Part shown: positions 34,470 to 45,593 of the stretch, in pieces
Layout of the letters: each line of letters begins with the position of its first letter
How positions within the stretch are numbered: position 1 is the stretch's first letter
Assembly (NCBI GenBank): GCA_000349905.1
Contig: KB722746.1
Location: 109,566 to 173,565 of the forward strand
DNA length: 64,000 nt
Direction of reading: 5' to 3'
From: Volvariella volvacea V23
Taxonomy: Eukaryota; Basidiomycota; Agaricomycetes; Agaricales; Pluteaceae
The notes under the pieces: generated by a model
The model's database searches: none
What the model was told of the DNA's origin: nothing
Seen by the model: the letters and a program-made list of their open reading frames with translations, nothing else
Translations under genes and position numbers: made by a program

Positions 34470-37400
34470 ATGGCGACCCTTGCGACCCCGGCGGTCGCCC
34501 AACCATCATCATCGTCCGCTCCACCTCCGCTGGATCTGGAACCAGACACGGAATGGAAGGCGGATCTCAGAAACAGGATCGACAACAACATGAAATCCAT
34601 GGTCCAAGACGCCAAAGACAACCTCGAGAGCCAGCTCAGAGCCGCACCGGCGGACAAGGAGCGCTTCATCAAGGAGTACAACGAGATCCTCGCCGCCCTC
34701 CGAGCTACCGCCACCCACTCCTTCCAGGTCGAGCTCGATCGAGAGCGCAAGCAGCGCCGCCAGGCTATCAATGCCATCATCAACCCCGAATGGTCCGGCG
34801 CCGTAAAGCAGGAGCAGCAGGCCATCATGAACCAGATTAGGCATGAAAGCGGGAGGACAGAGGGAGCGAGGGAGGCGGCGGCGCAGACAGCAGGAAGCGC
34901 CAGCAATCGCGGTAGGACCTCCGTGCCTTCCTCCCTATCGTCCTCGTCCCTACAGCCAAAGCCCCCGCCTCTGAGCTCCTCCTACTCCCAGTCTTCGCAA
35001 CCACCTGCCCCGAGCTCATCCTCCGCACCGTCCACCGCGCACCAGATATACCCCTCCCCCACGCCCTCTCCCCAGACGCAAACCACAGCACGCGACGACC
35101 GGCCAGGACCCACACGGCGCGGGTCAGACACGTTCATCACCGGCACCACTGGCCTCACTCGTCGTCCAACCTACGGATCATCAACCACGGAGCGCCCCGA
35201 GCGTCCACAAGCACCAGCAGGCTGGGAATCCTGGGCCAGCCAGGTCCAAGTCGCCCTCGTCGACGAGCACGAGGAGGCTCCGCCCCGCGTGCCCGAGCGC
35301 TCGCGCTCCTCTCTTGAACGTTCGAATACGGACAGAGACAGGGAGAGCCGCCAGCGGTCGATGTCGGATCGGGCGGCCGCGCACTCGCCGCCGCAGGGGA
35401 TCCCCGAGTTTTGGAGGCCGGCGGTGTCCGTGTCCCCCGAGGAGTCCAAGACGGCCCAGATTGCGATTGCGCGGAGGACGAGCACGGCGAGCATGCGGTC
35501 CGCCAATGCGGGTGGCGCGCGGCTGCCGGCGACGCAGACGATTCCCGAGGGCGAGGGCGTCGATGCAGGTGGACCTGGTGGTGCTGGGGCGGTGGGGAAG
35601 CGCCGCGAGGTGGGGCAGGGTAGGCCTGCGGGTGAGAAGGAGAGGGAAAAGGAAAAAGAAAGAGAGAAAGAGAAAGAGAATGGCGCTGGAGGCATCGAAG
35701 GACGCCAGATCGTCCCTACAGAGCCCACCCGCAAACCCGCGTCCTCTGCCCGCCTTTCCGAGGACGACCCGCCGCTCTCCAAATCCCACGCACCTCGGGG
35801 AGGAGAAACCGACTACCCCCAGACGTCCGTCAAGCCCATCAACATCAAGCCCGTCCCCTCCTCAGACGCCCGCGAGCACCCCCAAGACCACCGCCTGCCA
35901 GCCGACGCAACGCCCTCGCGCGCCCTCGAGCGCTCGGAGCGATATGCCACCACGCCCCTGCCGGCATCCAGAAGCACCCGCGACCGTCCGCCGCCGACTC
36001 CCGAGTCGTTCGACGGGCGGTTCGACGCGTACGGTCCCAGGAATCGCGACTTTTATGTCGACGCCGTGCCGCCGCCGCTGCATTACCCCCGGCCTCCGGA
36101 AGTCAGTCGTCCCGGTCTCGTTCGAGATCCATCGTACAGGCGTGATCGCAGAGGGAGTGATGCTGATTGTATGTTCTCTTTACTTTGGTGTCTTTAACAA
36201 GTCAGTTCTGACCACCGTAATGTCCAACAGTGATGGACTACAACAGAGGGTATCAGCCTGCAACTGCCACCGCCACTGCGCCGATAAACGTCCCGAAGCA
36301 GTCGTATTACCACGACGACGGCGACCGTCTCGGCTGGCCTCCGACCACTACACCACCGAGCGAATCGCGCATCGAGGCGCACTACGGCGGTCGTCCCGTT
36401 GGCGGTAGTTATTCCTGGCAACAGCCCTACCGAGGCCCATCTCAGGGAAGCTACAAGGACGCATACCCACCCCGCTTCGGCACTGGCGCTCGCGACTTTA
36501 CCGACCTCTCCGACATCGACGACGACGACGAGCGCGACTCGCCCGCCCCCAGCACCACCTCCTCCTCCAAAACGGAGCAGCTGCGCAGGCGGGAGCACAC
36601 CCTGCTCAAGCGCGAGCACGAGCTGCGGCAGCGGCGCGAGGACGTCGTCCGGCGGGAGACGGAGGCGCTCGAGAAGGAGCGCGAGGCGATGCGCCAGATG
36701 GAGGAGGCAGTGGGCCGGGCGAGCCACCTCGCGAACAGGGAGTTTGCCGTCCTCGGGCGCGAGGAGGGCGCGGTGCGCAGGGCGGAGGAGCTGCTGAGAA
36801 GGGAGTGCGAGGTGGAGAGGCGGGAGAAGGCGGTGGTGGAGCTCGCTCGGAGGGAGGACGGGGTGAGGGAAAGGGAGGGGGCGCTGGCGGAGAGGGAGGA
36901 GGCGCTGGCGCGTCGGGAGGTGGATGTTGGCGAGAGAGAGGGGCAGGTTGGGGCGAGGGAGGAGGAGATGAGCAAGCGGGAGGATGAGCTGAGGGGCAGG
37001 GAGGCGGACTTGAATGTGAGGTCGATGCAGCTGCAGAGCCAGGAGGACGACATTCGGCGGTGGGAGGAGAAGCTGGAGCGCAGGCGGGGGGACGTCGAGG
37101 AGCGGGAGGCTGATGCGCGCGAGAGAGAAGAGGCGGCGAAGAAGAAACTCGCAGATGCCAAGAAACAGGAAGAGGAGGCCAGACGGAAAGAGAAAGAAGC
37201 GCGCAAGAAGGAGGCGGAGGCGCGGCGACAGGAAGGCGAGGCCAAGCAACGAGAGGAGGAGGCTCGGAATCGGGAAGAGGAGGCGAGACAGGCAGAAGAG
37301 GCGGCGAACAAGCGGGAGGAGGAGGCGAGACGGCGCGAGCTCGAGCTGCGACAGCGGCTTGATGCGGTCTCGCGAAAGGAGCAGGAGCTGAAGCGACGAG

Positions 37401-38614
37401 AGGACGAGCTTGGGGAGCGTTCGGGCCATCTGAACGAGCTCGAGGCGTCTTTGACCAGCTGGAATGACGATCTGACGCGGCAGGCGGGGCGATACCGCGA
37501 GCGAGACGGGCTGGCCGCCTCGAGAGAGGAGGAGATCCGGGCGCTCAAGGCGAGTCTCCAACAACTTGAGGTGCAAAATCGCGCGCTGGAGTTGGAGAAG
37601 CAACGACTGGAAGCGGATCGATCAAAGGCAATCGAGGATAGAGACCGCGCGAATCAGCAGAGGCAGCTGGCTGAGATTGAGCTCCAGAAATACGAAGTGG
37701 ATAGACAGCGGAGGGAGGACGCCGCGAGAGCTCGCACTAGCGATACCGAGGGACGGCAGCGAGACGAGGAGCGACATCGTGCTCAGCAGGAAGAGTATCG
37801 TCGCCGTGAAGAAGAGGTGCGGAGAAAGAGGCAGGGCAGTGTCAGCACGGAGAGTCCCTGGGCCGGGTCCTATACTTCAACGTCGCCCATGTCATCTGGC
37901 CCGTCGTGGACCTCCCAGCGACCCAATACGACGACCAACACGTCTGCTGGGCCCTCGAGCTGGGGCACCTCGGCTTCTGCATGGTCCTCTGCCAAACCAA
38001 TGTCAAGTGCTTCTTCTGCCTCGACGTCCTTCAACAAACCCCGAACCGGTTCTACGGGTGCCGGTCCAATGCCGACGCCCAGTCCCGCTCCCGCCCCCGC
38101 CCCTACTCCCGCTCCCGCCCCTCCACCGACGCCCCTTTCCGAGAGCGAATGGCAACGCCGTCAAGAAGAACAGGCGCGAAAGCAGCAAGAGCAATTCCGC
38201 AAGGAGCAGGAGCGCTTAGAGAGCGAGAGACAGGCAAGGGCCAGCAGAAATCTCAGCAAAGAAGACGCAGTGAACCTGTACGAACTCCACGAACGGCAGT
38301 GGAACCGACTGTCCACCAACGACGACCTCCGATGGGAGAGCTTCCCCTGGCCGATGTTCCGACGGCCGCAGTCTGCAGAGGACATCAGCGCGTCTCTCAT
38401 CAACGCCTATCTCACGAATCCGAATTACCCAGAGAAGGATAAATCCAAGGGCATCAAGGATCGCATCAAAGAGCACATCCGACGATGGCACCCGGATCGT
38501 TTCAACACCAAGGTCTTGCCCCGCGTCGCTGAGGATGACAGAGAGCGGGTCCAGGAGGGTGCCGGATCGGTGGTTAGGGCTCTGAATGAGCTCCTGACAC
38601 GGACCAATATCTGA
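34470..38614 (+). CDS. 1360-aa coiled-coil protein with C-terminal WHPD (NFKBIL1-like) domain
   Basis: Two exons: 34470-36168 and 36231-38614. The N-terminal part (1-140) is a charged helical region (LRNRIDNNMKSMVQDAKDN). A disordered Pro/Ser/Arg-rich stretch follows, containing a Lys/Glu run (about 390-405). From about residue 685 to 1090 an unbroken, highly charged coiled coil of Arg-Glu-rich repeats (REEALARREVDVGEREG) is visible. After another disordered linker, the C-terminal 120 residues carry IKEHIRRWHPDRF ... AGSVVRALNELL. That block resembles the RWHPD region of NF-kappa-B inhibitor-like protein 1 and, loosely, the HPD turn of J domains; this assignment is from memory. The same domain ends the protein at 44178-45218. 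The function is probably scaffolding. The frame is intact. Confidence 0.8.
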
Positions 38615-38990
38615 TGATTAAGTAAAGTTTGGTTCACCTGTATGCGATGTAGTTTCAGCATGTATGTATATATACCCACTCACCATTGTATAATTAACAA
38701 CTAAAGAGGAGTATTTCATATCTTATACCTGACTGTATGCATTGTCATGCTCACCCTCTGGCAGAATATGTGTGAAAGCCTGGGCTAGTGCAAGGAGGTA
38801 TCTTCTGCATTCTAGATAGGCAAAGATACATAAATTGAAGGTCTTCAACATCTATACAAGACCTGCTATGCATGCCCACAAATACTTTTTTGACCATTGG
38901 AGGCTTTGAATGTGGTTTTGACAAAACAAAAAGTGCTATTAGATTTGGAATTGGGCATTGATGTGTACCATTCTAGCAACCTAGAGCTTA
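38615..38990. other. Spacer before transposon nest
   Basis: Gene 3' flank followed by AT-rich sequence leading to the Tc1 terminal repeat. Nothing else is supported. Confidence 0.4.
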
Positions 38991-39875
38991 TACAGTGCCA
39001 GACAAAACTCGGACAAACAAACGCGAGTCTTGCTCGTCGCGTCGATAGCTCACGAAATACAGTTTGTATAATCTGGTAAATATTCATGTGCATAGCCTAG
39101 AATATGAGTTATTAGCAATGCACATCACTAAGCATGAAACTTAGATCCCACCGAGAGCTGTGGGGATGATGTAGTTTGCTTACTGACCGAGTTGTGTCCG
39201 GGTGCAATAGAATCGCACTGGACCTCCAACCCACCGAAGGACTTGTCAGCAACCGGAGTAGAATAGATAGCCGTATCCTTCGTGGTGTGTATAAAAGCAA
39301 ATTTGATGTGTTTGACACATCAGCAGATCAGTTATTTGACATGCCTTCACTTACCCCTATTCAAGTCAGCCAAATCCTCTACTACCTTGACTCTCTTCAT
39401 CTCCCAAGTGAAATTGCCTCGCATATGGGTGTACATGTTAGGACTGTCACCCATATTCGCTCTCAACACCGCCCACACCTCCCCAGGTTCACTGGTGGCC
39501 GTCGACAGCACAGTCTTTCCTCAGCCGACGTCCGCTATGCTGTGTACCTTCTGACAACTGGCTGAGTTGAGAACACAATGCAAATTGCCAAATTACTCAA
39601 CAAAACTTTGCTTGAGCATCCTGTCTCCCCAAGAACCGTCCATTGTTACCTAAAGGCTGCAGGAATGCAAGCTGTGGCCAAAAAGAAGAGGCCACTCTTG
39701 ACAGCATGCCACCAGAAGGCCTGATTAGAATTTGCTCAGGCATATGAGCACTTCACCCTGGATGATTGGAAATGTGTTGTCTTCTCAGATGAGACAAAGA
39801 TCAATTGTATTCTGTCTGATGGGAGAATCTGGGTATGGAAGAAGAGTGGCGAGGGATTAAGGGATCAGCAGGTGG
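38991..39875 (+). mobile_element. Truncated Tc1/mariner element
   Basis: A TA dinucleotide at 38991-38992 is followed by CAGTGCCAGACAAAACTCGG, a typical Tc1 terminal sequence and target site. The transposase reading frame begins at 39341. The element stops abruptly at 39875, where the LTR copy begins, and no matching right terminal repeat is present, so the 3' part is lost. Confidence 0.75.
39341..39875 (+). pseudogene. Broken Tc1-type transposase
   Basis: The frame starts MPSLTPIQVSQILYYLDSL and shows a paired-like helix-turn-helix (IASHMGVHVRTVTHIRSQHR). After two in-frame TGA stops (39563-39565 and 39722-39724) it reaches the first catalytic Asp block VVFSDETKIN and the WVWKKSGEGL motif. 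The remaining catalytic residues are lost by truncation at 39875. Both stops could come from CGA by C-to-T change at CpG. It is inactive. Confidence 0.8.
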
Positions 39876-40986
39876 TGTTGAACAGCAGCCTTACAGGCAC
39901 TAGAGGCTATAGAGGTCACCTCACCTAGGAGTAGAGAGTAATGATACTTTGTGTATATCAGAGGATTGGGGGGCTGGTAGGTACATGCTGGAACTATTTG
40001 TACAGAGGAGTGATGTTGGGGAAAAAGTGAATACTCAGATTCTATTCCCAAGCGAAGAATAGTAAGTAAAGGTGTGAGTGAAGAAGAGGCTAGCTCATAT
40101 GCTTACCTATTCCCAAGCGAAGAATCTTTAAAGCTGGGGAATAGGTGGCAAGAGCAGTACGGTATATATACTACTCGAAGATAAATAAAGGTAAATAAAG
40201 GGATATAATCTCCCGGGTGAGGAGAAGTGGGGGGGTCAGAAAGAATGTAGCAAAGTGGGAGTTCTGAGCGAAGAGTGTAGCACACAGACCAGGGGACGCG
40301 TAAGCTGGGTCGGCATGTACGCGTAAGCCCGTGTCATGCGCAGTCAATGTGGGAGGGGACGGAGTCATATGAAGTCATAAGCGATCTTCTGACTCGACAC
40401 ATGTTCATCTAGAACAAGATCGGATCATCGGATGTAGTAGAGAACAAAGGGTATACCATAAAGGGGAAACGGAGATGAAGAAAGTGAGATGGGGTCATGT
40501 AAGAGAGGGTATAGAGTACGGATAAATGGATGTATGTAGGTGGTGATGATGAGTAAAGAGGAAGATGGGGTAATGTGTATTATGTATCGAAGATATAATG
40601 AAAAGGAGTATATAGAAAAAGAAGAAAGGGAAAGAAAATGAGATAATAGAGACGCTTGGTGGGCATCAATGTGGGTGTAAACGCTGGGTGAGCGCTTGTT
40701 GATGAGGTGTAGACGCTTGGTGGGCGTCTGAATGTCGGGCGTTTATGTCGAGGGCTCTTACGAGCCCCGACAAGTGACAAGTGCTGTCCATCATTTTGGA
40801 AATAATAGTATCCACATTGGAATCAATGTGGGTCACTTTGGTGATCTATCTACCTGTATCCTATGACTATCTACCATGTGTATCTAGCCACATATTTCTC
40901 CGTAACATGTGTACATTCCAAGTACCAGTCTGCATACTCAGTCTGGATAACCATAAGTCCAGTCCATATTGACGGTCCGTCCAACA
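39876..40986 (-). mobile_element. LTR family C, left copy, interrupted by LTR A
   Basis: The outer parts (39876-40013 and 40778-40986) together equal the reverse complement of the solo LTR at 62007-62362. The first 138 bases differ at about 7 positions. The ends are TGTTG and CAACA. The flanking five bases (GGTGG on the left, AGTAC on the right) do not match, unlike the right copy, so one flank has been replaced by recombination or deletion. Confidence 0.8.
40014..40772. mobile_element. Solo LTR family A nested in LTR C
   Basis: A 759-bp element with ends TGTTGGGG and CCCCGACA (TG...CA, imperfect inverted repeat), flanked by a perfect 5-bp duplication AGTGA (40009-40013 and 40773-40777). The uninterrupted site in the copy at 62 kb carries AGTGA once. 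Inside are a 19-base direct repeat (CTATTCCCAAGCGAAGAAT at 40042-40060 and 40107-40125) and a GCGCTTGGTGGGC-type repeat near the right end. There is no internal coding region. Confidence 0.9.
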
Positions 40987-41678
40987 AGTACAGTGTAACG
41001 GACGGAAATGAGATGACAGTCAGAAGAAGAGATTTGATATGTTGTGCTCCATTTTGCCTCACGTTCACGCACGTGAACATACGGAAAATAGCGGCCACGG
41101 CGCTAAGTTATGTGGCCCCTCTGGAGATCGATGTAGGGTGTAGATTTACATGTTATCTCACGAAATGCCTAGTTTGCGCGATTAGAAAAAGGGCCATCAC
41201 CACGGTGGCTGGATTAAGGGCTATGTATTATATCAACTATGAATACGGATCCATAGGTCGTGATATCATCCAGGTCAGTACCGTTGCAGTGATCTAGCAT
41301 TTTGATCATAAGATTGAGTCAATTGGGAGAATTGACACGAACTGACGGGCATAGAAGACATAGTAGTGATCTTGAACACCGTTCAAAATGCCTGACTCGT
41401 CTTTCTCGACAGTAGCTCTTGATAATGACCGCTCCTGATGCGATTGCATAGTATACTGGCAGGCTAGCGGATAGAAATTCCTCCTTTCGCTCTTTAACGA
41501 TGGTTTGTCCCAATAAAACTAGAAGGTTTTAGAACCGCAGGTTGATTGCGCCGCACCTGAAGCGCTGAACACTGAAATCGCCCAGGGGTGATCACATATT
41601 GGAAGAGATAGATGTAGAGAAAAGCAATGCGAGGACTTGGGTCCTTTGAGCTCACGTGAAGCTTCCTGCGCCTCCGCA
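40987..41678. other. Spacer right of the transposon nest
   Basis: No gene is supported. This segment is where the missing Tc1 3' half would be expected if the LTR had simply inserted into Tc1; instead it is unrelated sequence. Confidence 0.45.
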
Positions 41679-42377
41679 CTACTTTCCTAAGGCCATCCAG
41701 TGGGAGCATTGTCGTCCTGCGCAAACCAAGACGATCAGGACAATAAGACAACTATAGTGATTGCTCACCGACTACTGCTCTTCTCATTTCTCGTGAAAAG
41801 CGTCCTTGTTTCCACGTAAGGCCCCTCTTCAGTAGTGCTGGAGGCATGAACATGTAGTTGCACTCTACGGGATGCATCGTTATAGGTGCATGATTCCATG
41901 TGGAAGGCATGTGCGAGTCGACTATCTGAGCGAGAAGAACGATAACAACCCGATATGGAAAGAGAAGCACTGGCGCTAGGAATACGACAGGAGGTCGTTG
42001 GCACAACTGGAGGACGTCCGTGGTGAGTAATGCTAGCGTACCGTAGTAGGTGATTATTTGCATGTCAAGGGGGCGGGAGAGCAAAGATAGTCGCTCAAGA
42101 CGACTGTTAGCAGAAGTTTGCGTATGAAGGAGGGTGCTTCGACGTAGAAGAAAATCCTACGCCGATGAATCAAAGGAAAAGGACGCGATTGTCAGGACGA
42201 TGTGAAGACTTGAGGGAGATCGAAGCTTACTGACACTCTTTTGTCACGTCCCGCTTCACAGTACAACGCAGCATGCGGAATCCGCCTCATGGCCATAGCG
42301 TTGAAAGGTGCCGGAAACGGGACATCAGGGTGTATAATATGGAGGAGTGTGCGGACCAGCAAGATCAGTGACCTCAT
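41679..42377 (-). CDS. Small hydrophobic protein, unknown, possibly a fragment
   Basis: Tentative 171-aa model of three exons with GT-AG introns and matching phases: 42235-42377, 41769-42103, 41679-41716. It begins MRSLILLVRTLLHIIHPDV. Two further hydrophobic stretches, IITYYGTLALLTTDVLQL and VVFLAPVLLFPYRVVIVLL, suggest three membrane segments. A TATA-like TTTATAAATT lies about 40 bases upstream on the same strand. The family is not recognised and the protein is short for a multi-pass membrane enzyme, so it could be a remnant of a larger gene. Confidence 0.4.
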
Positions 42378-43124
42378 GGGGAACGATGGGTAAGCGCAAC
42401 ATCGACTGGTTTCGCGAATTTATAAATTGTAGCGCTTGTCCGTCTTGGAACCCCCATTTGCTCTCTGTTCTATGTTCATCATTAAAATAGACATTCCTTC
42501 TTATATGATACAACACCTACAATCCGCGCACACGGCACTTTGCACACACTCCCCGCGCAAATAAAGCGCCTAGAGGCGGTCAAATTCCGGAAGGTTCCTA
42601 ATTAAATAGCCCTAGGGGTTTTCCTTCAGTCAATCGTGATGGGGGCATGGCTGCTGCGCCTTTCATTCTATATCGCTCATGAAGCTGTTGCATCCATGGC
42701 TAAGCGCGCGTCTATCTCCTTTCCCTGCTCAGCCGACATCAGAAAAAGATGGCATTGCTTCATACCCTCCAGGAAAACGTCGACGCCACGACAAAATCTC
42801 ACGAACCTCACGACTCCCACCATATCCAGTACGTCAGCTTGTTGTGTTTATCACGTTTCAAGCTGCCAAGTACCAGCGCCAAAATTAGAGGCAGGTTTCG
42901 TTACCTGTGCCACATCTATTCTGCAGAGCCGAACAACATTGAATCAATATCGTTACACGAATGCACGTTGCAAACACGCTCCGCTGTCATACCTAGGTCC
43001 TAGCACCTGGAAAGGCTGGGTATATAAATAAACATCCCAGTTGCTCGAGCTTTGCCCGCATTCCTGCGTTCTCCATACATACCAACCCATCTCTAAATCC
43101 TCGTCGTGATATATCCCTCTCGAG
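42378..43124. other. Divergent spacer
   Basis: Upstream region of the small minus-strand model and the plus-strand membrane protein. It contains short frames (for example 42636-43031) without family features. A TATA-like TATATAAAT lies at 43021-43029, about 96 bases before the ATG at 43125. Confidence 0.45.
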
Positions 43125-43948
43125 ATGAGCCATAAACCGACCAAGCAGGTCTCTATGCCAGTTCCGACGCTTCACAATCGTCCCACTCATCAAATCTCTC
43201 AAGCTACTTTGACTCACCAAGCCAGTGGATCTTTGTTCGTTGATGGCGCACAACAAGACGATCCTTCGATCCTAACAAAAGACGGTCAGTGACAGCCCAT
43301 TCCAAAGCCCTATCACTTGTGCTCTGACGATGTGAATTTCTGTCACTAGACTATGACGCCTTTGCACAGAGATTTTGCATCATAGTGGCGACCGTATGTG
43401 ATTCCTCGCATGATAAGCCTTGAGACAAGCCCTAAACCCAACTCCAGTCAACGTTCACTGCTACAGCGATAATAACAGTCTTAGCGCTCGTCCGGGACAT
43501 ACTTGACGATATCTCTCTTGACTTTGAGATAGCCATGTTCCTTGGAATCCTAGCAGCCGCGACCCATTTCCTCGTTATCATAATGGCCGGACGCGCAGCC
43601 ACCTTGGCGTTCCGCACCGCCCGCGAGCGTCACCGGAAAGATGCATTCAAGCACTTTATGACCTACTTCAACATCTGCGAGCAGCTGCACCTTTGGGCAA
43701 CTATACTATTCATCAACTGCTTGCTCGTTGCCCTGAATTCGGTGTTTCCGCACAAGGAGTTTGCGTATGGGGTGTATGTGTACGCTGGATTGGGGGTGTT
43801 GGCGATTTTCTTGGGGACGCCATTTTGGAAGGATTCAGTGTTGGTCTATGATTTGGTGGCACTGTACGAGAGGTTTTATGGACAGAAATCGACAAAGGGT
43901 GAAGGTGGTCAGAGGGACTCGGTGGCAGAAGAGGGCCGGAAAGGTTAA
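43125..43948 (+). CDS. Multi-pass membrane protein of unknown family, copy 1
   Basis: A 234-aa protein from three exons: 43125-43284, 43350-43393, 43448-43948. A soluble N-terminus (about 50 residues) precedes about four hydrophobic segments: FTATAIITVLALV, FEIAMFLGILAAATHFLVIIMAG, LHLWATILFINCLLVALN and YVYAGLGVLAIFLG. A conserved cytosolic motif FNICEQLHLW recurs as FLVICEQLQF in the protein at 50049-51048. Both genes share an intron just before the Ser-Thr-Phe that opens the first membrane helix. It is a fungal family of unknown function to me. No signal peptide was seen. The WHPD-domain gene follows 229 bases downstream on the same strand. Confidence 0.75.
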
Positions 43949-44177
43949 ACAGCATAAGGGGTCTTATGCGTTGTTTTCGTGCTCTAGATCTCTAGAATTT
44001 GTACCATAGAAAGTAGTTGTAGTGGCAAGTGTATACTCCACGCCGCGAGCGAGGGTATTTCGCGAAAAGGCTTGCCCTAAAGCTCACGTGACGTCATGGA
44101 CGACGTGACGAAATGTTCCTCCAGACACAAATCCAACGTATTCCCCACTGACCCTCTCGTGGCCCTGTTCCATCGAC

Positions 44178-45218
44178 ATGCCACTCCCCGTACCACCCAA
44201 TCTATGGGAGAGCCTCAGCACCTCCTTCCGTGTTCTCTTTGCCAACCCTCAACCCAAAAAGGAGTATTGGACCGCCATCGATGAATCGACTACGCAACGG
44301 CCTTCATCATCCCCATCGATAGACAAGTCCAAGCTTGGGTACCTTGTCTTCCCTACGGACTCCATCAGACAAGACCTGCTATTTCGCCCGTCTCCTCCGG
44401 CTCTCCTAGATGATGGTTCAGACCCGTCGTCGCGTCCGCCACATCACCCACCCACAAGCTCTCAGTTGACTAGGACGACATCACCGACGTCTGCCACTCC
44501 CAGTGGCGGTGCTGATGGTGCAGCTGCTCTGCCAGGTGGTGATTCGGAGCGATTAGGAACCCTGAACCCTGAAGCGCAGCAAGATAACGCACGGCCAAAT
44601 CCGACGACCTCAGAGGCGCGCAAGGGAGAGGAAGAATGGGTTCGCAGTGGTGGAATACTTCGGGATGCACACGGGAACCGGGACTACGCAAGAACCGAAG
44701 CACTTCGCAAGGAACTGGAAGTCAGGGAGGAAGAAAAGCGTTTGCTGGAACGGTGGGAGAGGTATGAGGCTAGCTGGGCGAAACTCTGTCCTCGACCCTC
44801 GAGGAAGCAGTCTCCCGTTTCTACGCCAGTACCACCTTTCTCCTCCGGTTCAGCCCCTGCGTGGGCGCCACTGTCGATTGCGGACCTCACTCCTGGCAGT
44901 CCACCCGAGAGGAATATTAGATTTGCTGATATTCCTTGGCCAGTCGAGATTGTGGACATTCAGCGACAAATCGCGTTGAGTGACCTTACGCTAGGAAACG
45001 TGGAGGAGTTTTTGATGGGAACTCTGAAACGGAGTGGGAGTCAAACGGCCAAGAGGGAGAGAATTAGGAATTCCCTGCTGCGTTGGCACCCTGACAAGAT
45101 GAGAGGGATTCTGGCTAGAGTTGTTGAGGAGGATGTATCGATGGTTGAGGAGGGTATTAATGCGGTCGTTCGTTGTCTTCAATGCATGAATAATAACTTG
45201 TCTACTTCTGCTTCCTGA
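44178..45218 (+). CDS. 346-aa protein with C-terminal WHPD (NFKBIL1-like) domain
   Basis: A single-exon gene. A disordered Ser/Pro/Thr-rich region (1-150) is followed by a short charged helix (LRKELEVREEEKRLLERWERYE, about 175-197). The C-terminal domain (about 245-340) carries IRFADIPWPV, then RIRNSLLRWHPDKM, then EEGINAVVRCL. The last block aligns with the end of the 1360-aa protein at 34470-38614 (IKEHIRRWHPDRF ... GSVVRALNELL). It resembles the RWHPD region of NF-kappa-B inhibitor-like protein 1; no experimental role is known to me in fungi. The start ATG gives MPLPVPPNLWESL. The two genes are on the same strand about 5.5 kb apart, so they are probably old duplicates or a family expansion. 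Confidence 0.75.
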   Translation: MPLPVPPNLWESLSTSFRVLFANPQPKKEYWTAIDESTTQRPSSSPSIDKSKLGYLVFPTDSIRQDLLFRPSPPALLDDGSDPSSRPPHHPPTSSQLTRTTSPTSATPSGGADGAAALPGGDSERLGTLNPEAQQDNARPNPTTSEARKGEEEWVRSGGILRDAHGNRDYARTEALRKELEVREEEKRLLERWERYEASWAKLCPRPSRKQSPVSTPVPPFSSGSAPAWAPLSIADLTPGSPPERNIRFADIPWPVEIVDIQRQIALSDLTLGNVEEFLMGTLKRSGSQTAKRERIRNSLLRWHPDKMRGILARVVEEDVSMVEEGINAVVRCLQCMNNNLSTSAS

Positions 45219-45593
45219 CACTTTCTCTATGCTGTCGCAGTTCGTGTATTGCTTTTCTTCTGTTCTCTTTCTGGCTTTGCTTCGTCGACATTCGCATTTT
45301 CTCATTCACATTGCAGATATCTTGCTGCCCGTCATATGCATATCGTGGACGTAGATAATTTCAAGTAAATTAATACTTTTTTCTTTCTGGAGCGGCCTCT
45401 TATTGATCTATATTAATGATAGCCTGTAGCCCTTTGGATCCAGTTGAGAAACCTGGTCATCAGGTCGCAAGGCGCGCATACTGTACCGACGACAGTCACG
45501 ATCGGAAGCGCGGAGCGCCAAGCACCGACGCGCCGGGTCTAAACTCCGCCGCTCCCTTTCGCCACTGTCTACGAGCCCGGCGGAGCTCAGACC
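45219..45593. other. Intergenic spacer
   Basis: A 375-base spacer with nothing recognised beyond the flanks of its neighbours. Confidence 0.5.

Noticed and set aside
36194..37603. 469-codon open frame on the minus strand
   Set aside because: It is antisense to the charged coiled coil; its Leu/Pro/Arg composition is what reversed Glu/Arg codons give, and no domain is visible.
38003..38194. Arg/Gly-rich minus-strand frame
   Set aside because: It is antisense to the Pro/Ala linker of the 34470-38614 gene and only reflects low complexity.
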